A DNA stretch of 8,359 nucleotides from JBGPYM01 sp041493205. Its GTDB lineage: Bacteria; Bacteroidota; Ignavibacteria; UBA10030; UBA6906. The stretch is from contig JBGPYM010000133.1 in assembly GCA_041493205.1 (NCBI GenBank), positions 1 through 8,359 on the forward strand. The letters run 5' to 3'. The number at the start of each line of letters is the position of its first letter. The first letter of the stretch is position 1. Below the pieces are notes generated by a model, which saw only the letters and a list, made by a program, of their open reading frames with translations, did no database searches and was not told the DNA's origin. This document shows positions 5,854 through 8,359 of this stretch, piece by piece. The translations under genes were made by a program, and so were the position numbers.

Positions 5854-6936
5854 TCAGCGCTGGATGCGGGCAGAGCCGCCGCGTGCAAACGACCGAACCT
5901 GTTCAAGGGTGGCCATGGTCGTATCCCCCGGAAACGTGGTCACGAGCGCCCCGTGAGCCCAGCCGAGCTTCACCGCTTCTTCGGGGGGTTCGCCTGCAAG
6001 GAGGCCGTAAATGAGCCCGCTCGCGAAACCGTCCCCGCCCCCGACACGGTCCAGGACCTCAAGCTCACACGCGGGTGCTGCGTACGGCGATCCGTTGATC
6101 CAGGCGACCGCGCTCCAGCTATGCTTGTTGGAGGAGTGGACTTCGCGCAACGTTGTCGCGACCGCCCTGACGCCGGGATGGCGCGCAATTACTTTGTCGA
6201 TCATGCCAAAGAACGCTCCCGGATCGAGTTTCGATTTCGCCGCTGCCTCGGGGCCTTCGATGCCGAGCCCCTTCTGCAGATCCTCTTCGTTCCCAATCAG
6301 CACATCGACGTTTTCGACGATTCTGCTGATGACCTCAACGGCCTTCTGCTGGCCGCCCCAGATCTTCCAGAGCTTTTCCCGGAAATTCAGATCAAAGCTT
6401 ACGATTGCCCCTGCGTTCCGCGCGGCCTTCATGGCTTCGACGATCAATTCACCCGTCGTGGCGGAAAGGGATGCGAAAATTCCGCCGCTGTGAAACCATC
6501 GGATGCCATCGGCGAACAGAGTGTTCCAGTCAAAGTCCCCCGGCTTGAGCTGCGCCGCGGCTTCGTTCGATCGGTTATAAAAAACGACCGGCGGCCTGGC
6601 ACCGTACCCGCGGTCGCTGTACACGGTTGCCATATTCGGGCCGTTCACGCCATTGTGCGCGAAGTGCTTGTAGAATGGCGTCACCCCCATCGCCCGGACT
6701 CGTTCCGCGATCAGGTCGCCGATCGGGTAGTCCGCCATCGCTGTTGCAATCCCCGTCTTCAGCCCGAAACAATCTGCGAGGTTTGCAGCGACGTTGAACT
6801 CCCCCCCGCTCACGTGGATCCTGCATTCAACGGCCTTGCGAAACGGGACGTTACCGGGATCAAGCCGGTGGACGAGGGCTCCCAGCGACACCAGGTCCCA
6901 TTTCCCCCGCGCGGGGACAGTCAGGTTCTTGCTCAT
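5854..6936 (-). CDS. kdgK: PfkB-family sugar kinase, 2-dehydro-3-deoxygluconokinase (KdgK) type
   Basis: The predicted 360-aa cytoplasmic kinase would phosphorylate 2-keto-3-deoxygluconate with ATP to give KDPG, which an aldolase splits to pyruvate and glyceraldehyde 3-phosphate. It shows the ribokinase/PfkB layout: substrate motif VSGGEFNVAANLADCFG at 42-58, the FDLNFREKLW strand typical of KDG kinases at 181-190, NEEDL at 216-220, and the anion hole with catalytic base D302 in DRVGGGDGFASG at 296-307. The C-terminal AHGALVTTFPGDTTMAT at 327-343 is also typical of this subfamily. From memory relatives read GGGDSFASG, so the Gly after D302 is unusual. The start at 6936 is preferred over the ATG at 7008, which would overlap gnd by 41 bases; AGGAG lies 12 bases before 6936. 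It follows gnd after 31 bases and is probably co-transcribed with it. The family is firm; the exact substrate (KDG or a related sugar acid) is inferred. Confidence 0.85.
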   Translation of the reverse strand: MSKNLTVPARGKWDLVSLGALVHRLDPGNVPFRKAVECRIHVSGGEFNVAANLADCFGLKTGIATAMADYPIGDLIAERVRAMGVTPFYKHFAHNGVNGPNMATVYSDRGYGARPPVVFYNRSNEAAAQLKPGDFDWNTLFADGIRWFHSGGIFASLSATTGELIVEAMKAARNAGAIVSFDLNFREKLWKIWGGQQKAVEVISRIVENVDVLIGNEEDLQKGLGIEGPEAAAKSKLDPGAFFGMIDKVIARHPGVRAVATTLREVHSSNKHSWSAVAWINGSPYAAPACELEVLDRVGGGDGFASGLIYGLLAGEPPEEAVKLGWAHGALVTTFPGDTTMATLEQVRSFARGGSARIQR

Positions 6937-6948
6937 GATTTGATGGTA

Positions 6949-6953
6949 CTCCT
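6949..6953 (-). promoter_or_regulatory. Ribosome-binding site of kdgK
   Basis: AGGAG (within AAGAGGAG) lies 12 bases before the ATG at 6936, in the short gap after the gnd stop. The spacing is longer than usual but no other start lies closer, and the conserved part of the protein begins soon after this ATG. Confidence 0.5.
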
Positions 6954-6967
6954 CTTGATCGTTACGT

Positions 6968-8359
6968 TCACTCTTTCCAGCGCGTATGGAACACGCCTTC
7001 CTTGTCAACGCGACGGTAGGTGTGCGCGCCGAAATAATCCCGTTGCGCCTGCAGGAGGTTCGCCGGCAGGACCGCAGTACGATAGCTGTCGAAATATGCC
7101 AGCGCGCTCATGAATGCCGGAACGGGTATGCCCGCCATGACGGCGGTGCTCACGACCGTCCTCCATGCCGACTGGTAAGAAAGGACAATGCCGGAAAAAT
7201 ACGGATCAATCAGCAGGTTGGCGAGCCCCGGCTGACGCTCGAACGCATCCTTGATCCGTCCGAGGAACTGTGCGCGGATGATACACCCGGCGCGCCAGAG
7301 CATCGCCACCGTCCCGAATTTCACCTGCCAGTGGTATTCAATGTCGGCAGCCCGGAGAAGCTGGAATCCCTGCGCGTACGAACAGACCTTGGAGCAAAAG
7401 AGAGCCTTCCGGATCATCTCCAGAAATTCTTTCCTGTCCCCGGCAAAGGCCGGCCGCGTGCCGTTCAGCAGCGCGGCGGCGGCAACCCGCTCTTTTTTGA
7501 GCGCACTGAGCATGCGCGCGAAGACCGCATCGGCGATGGTCATCGCCGGGACGCCGAGATCCAGCGCGACCTGGCTGGTCCATTTGCCTGTCCCCTTCTG
7601 TTCCGCCGTGTCGAGGATCAGGCTGACAAGCGGCTTTCCGGATTCCGGCTCCTTCCGGGCAAGGATGTCGGCGGTGATCTCGATGAGATAGCTGTTGAGT
7701 TCGCCGGTGTTCCACTCCGCGAAGGCCGCCTGCATCTCCGCGCTGCTCAGACCGAGCAGGCGGTCCATGAGGAAATACGCTTCGCAGATCATCTGCATGT
7801 CGCCGTACTCGATCCCGTTATGGACCATTTTTACGAAGTGGCCTGCGCCTCCGCTGCCGAGCCATTCGCAGCAGGGCCATCCGTCGTCGGTCCGCGCGGC
7901 AATCGCCTGGAGGACGGGCTGGACAATCGGCCAGGCCCGGTGGTCGCCTCCGGGCATGATGGAAGGGCCGCGCAACGCGCCTTCCTCCCCGCCGCTGACC
8001 CCGGTGCCGACAAAGAGAATCCCCTTCTCTCCGAGCGCCTTCATCCGGCGGTCGGTGTCGGCGAAATACGAATTGCCGCCGTCGATGATCACATCACCCC
8101 GCGCACAGAGCGGGAGAAGTTCCTGGATGACGGCATCGACCGCGGCGCCTGCGGGAACCATGATGAGGATGCGGCGGGGCAGTTCAAGGGCGCGTACGAA
8201 TTCCCCGAGCGAGCCCGCGGCGACAACGTTCCTGCCCTGCGTCCGCAGCCGGAACGCTTCGACCTTCGGCACACTCACGTCATAGCCGGCAACGGAAAAC
8301 CCGTGGCCTGCAATATTCAGTGCGAGGTTTTCCCCCATGACGCCGAGCCCGACGATGCC
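6968..8359 (-). CDS. gnd: 6-phosphogluconate dehydrogenase, decarboxylating (5' end outside window)
   Basis: The enzyme oxidises and decarboxylates 6-phosphogluconate to ribulose 5-phosphate in the pentose phosphate pathway. The visible 463 residues cover almost the whole protein (the E. coli enzyme has 468); the frame stays open to the right edge, giving GIVGLGV before the first internal Met at 8338, so only about six to ten residues are missing. Diagnostic motifs are GTGVSGGEEGALRGPSIMPG, GAGHFVKMVHNGIEYGD with the catalytic Lys and Glu (fragment K177 and E184), ILDTAEQKGTGKWT, and the C-terminal RDYFGAHTYRRVDKEGVFHT. The Rossmann fold has GLGVMG (GxGxxG) where the NADP enzymes usually have GxAxxG, and Asp27 (codon 8279-8281) replaces the Asn of the N-R-S/T motif that grips the NADP phosphate. 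This suggests NAD use. It is the first gene of a pair with kdgK; its promoter is not in the window. Confidence 0.96.
   Translation of the reverse strand, partial: GIVGLGVMGENLALNIAGHGFSVAGYDVSVPKVEAFRLRTQGRNVVAAGSLGEFVRALELPRRILIMVPAGAAVDAVIQELLPLCARGDVIIDGGNSYFADTDRRMKALGEKGILFVGTGVSGGEEGALRGPSIMPGGDHRAWPIVQPVLQAIAARTDDGWPCCEWLGSGGAGHFVKMVHNGIEYGDMQMICEAYFLMDRLLGLSSAEMQAAFAEWNTGELNSYLIEITADILARKEPESGKPLVSLILDTAEQKGTGKWTSQVALDLGVPAMTIADAVFARMLSALKKERVAAAALLNGTRPAFAGDRKEFLEMIRKALFCSKVCSYAQGFQLLRAADIEYHWQVKFGTVAMLWRAGCIIRAQFLGRIKDAFERQPGLANLLIDPYFSGIVLSYQSAWRTVVSTAVMAGIPVPAFMSALAYFDSYRTAVLPANLLQAQRDYFGAHTYRRVDKEGVFHTRWKE

Noticed and set aside
6937..7008. Upstream start for kdgK at 7008
   Set aside because: It would overlap gnd by 41 bases and add 24 residues unlike the family; the ATG at 6936 has an upstream AGGAG.
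5803..7113. 436-codon open frame on the plus strand across kdgK
   Set aside because: It is antisense to a clear PfkB kinase, crosses its gene boundaries into gnd and shows no recognisable domain.
1..8359. Mobile elements, CRISPR arrays, tRNA genes or attachment sites
   Set aside because: No transposase or integrase motifs, no evenly spaced direct repeats and no tRNA-like folds were seen in the window.

Overview
The window is GC-rich bacterial DNA in which all five genes lie on the minus strand, so the reading order is right to left. The organism is a Gram-negative bacterium with an outer membrane: one product has a signal peptide and a beta-barrel pattern. The eukaryote-like Ser/Thr kinase, TPR architecture and sugar-kinase type recall, from family knowledge only, Ignavibacteria/Bacteroidota-, Acidobacteria- or Planctomycete-like environmental lineages. 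I cannot assign a phylum from the sequence.

Right part (8359 to 5854): a two-gene carbohydrate unit. A nearly complete 6-phosphogluconate dehydrogenase (gnd) has its first few codons off the right edge. It is followed after 31 bases by a PfkB-family sugar kinase of the 2-dehydro-3-deoxygluconokinase (KdgK) type. The pair points to gluconate / 6-phosphogluconate / KDG metabolism. The gnd product has a cofactor pocket that looks NAD-type rather than NADP-type.

Middle (5853 to 5446): about 400 bases without a gene. It holds a 32-base hairpin just after kdgK, two candidate leftward promoters and several short dyads, so it is probably the regulatory leader of the kinase operon.

Left part (5445 to 1): a probable operon. 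First comes a very large (1224 aa) transmembrane Ser/Thr kinase with two complete, dissimilar Hanks-type kinase domains, TPR motifs, one membrane segment, three extracytoplasmic repeats of about 80-85 residues and a C-terminal NTF2-like fold. After 28 bases comes an outer-membrane beta-barrel protein. After a further 54 bases comes the N-terminal part of a helix-hairpin-helix (PolX-N-like) DNA-binding protein that runs off the left edge. The ribosome-binding site of this last gene is buried in the 3' arm of a perfect 8-bp hairpin.

The kinase-barrel pair suggests envelope sensing: the extracytoplasmic repeats and NTF2-like domain would sense or bind something in the periplasm, and the tandem kinase domains would signal inside the cell. 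This is inference from architecture and gene order. No mobile element, CRISPR array, tRNA or rRNA was seen.
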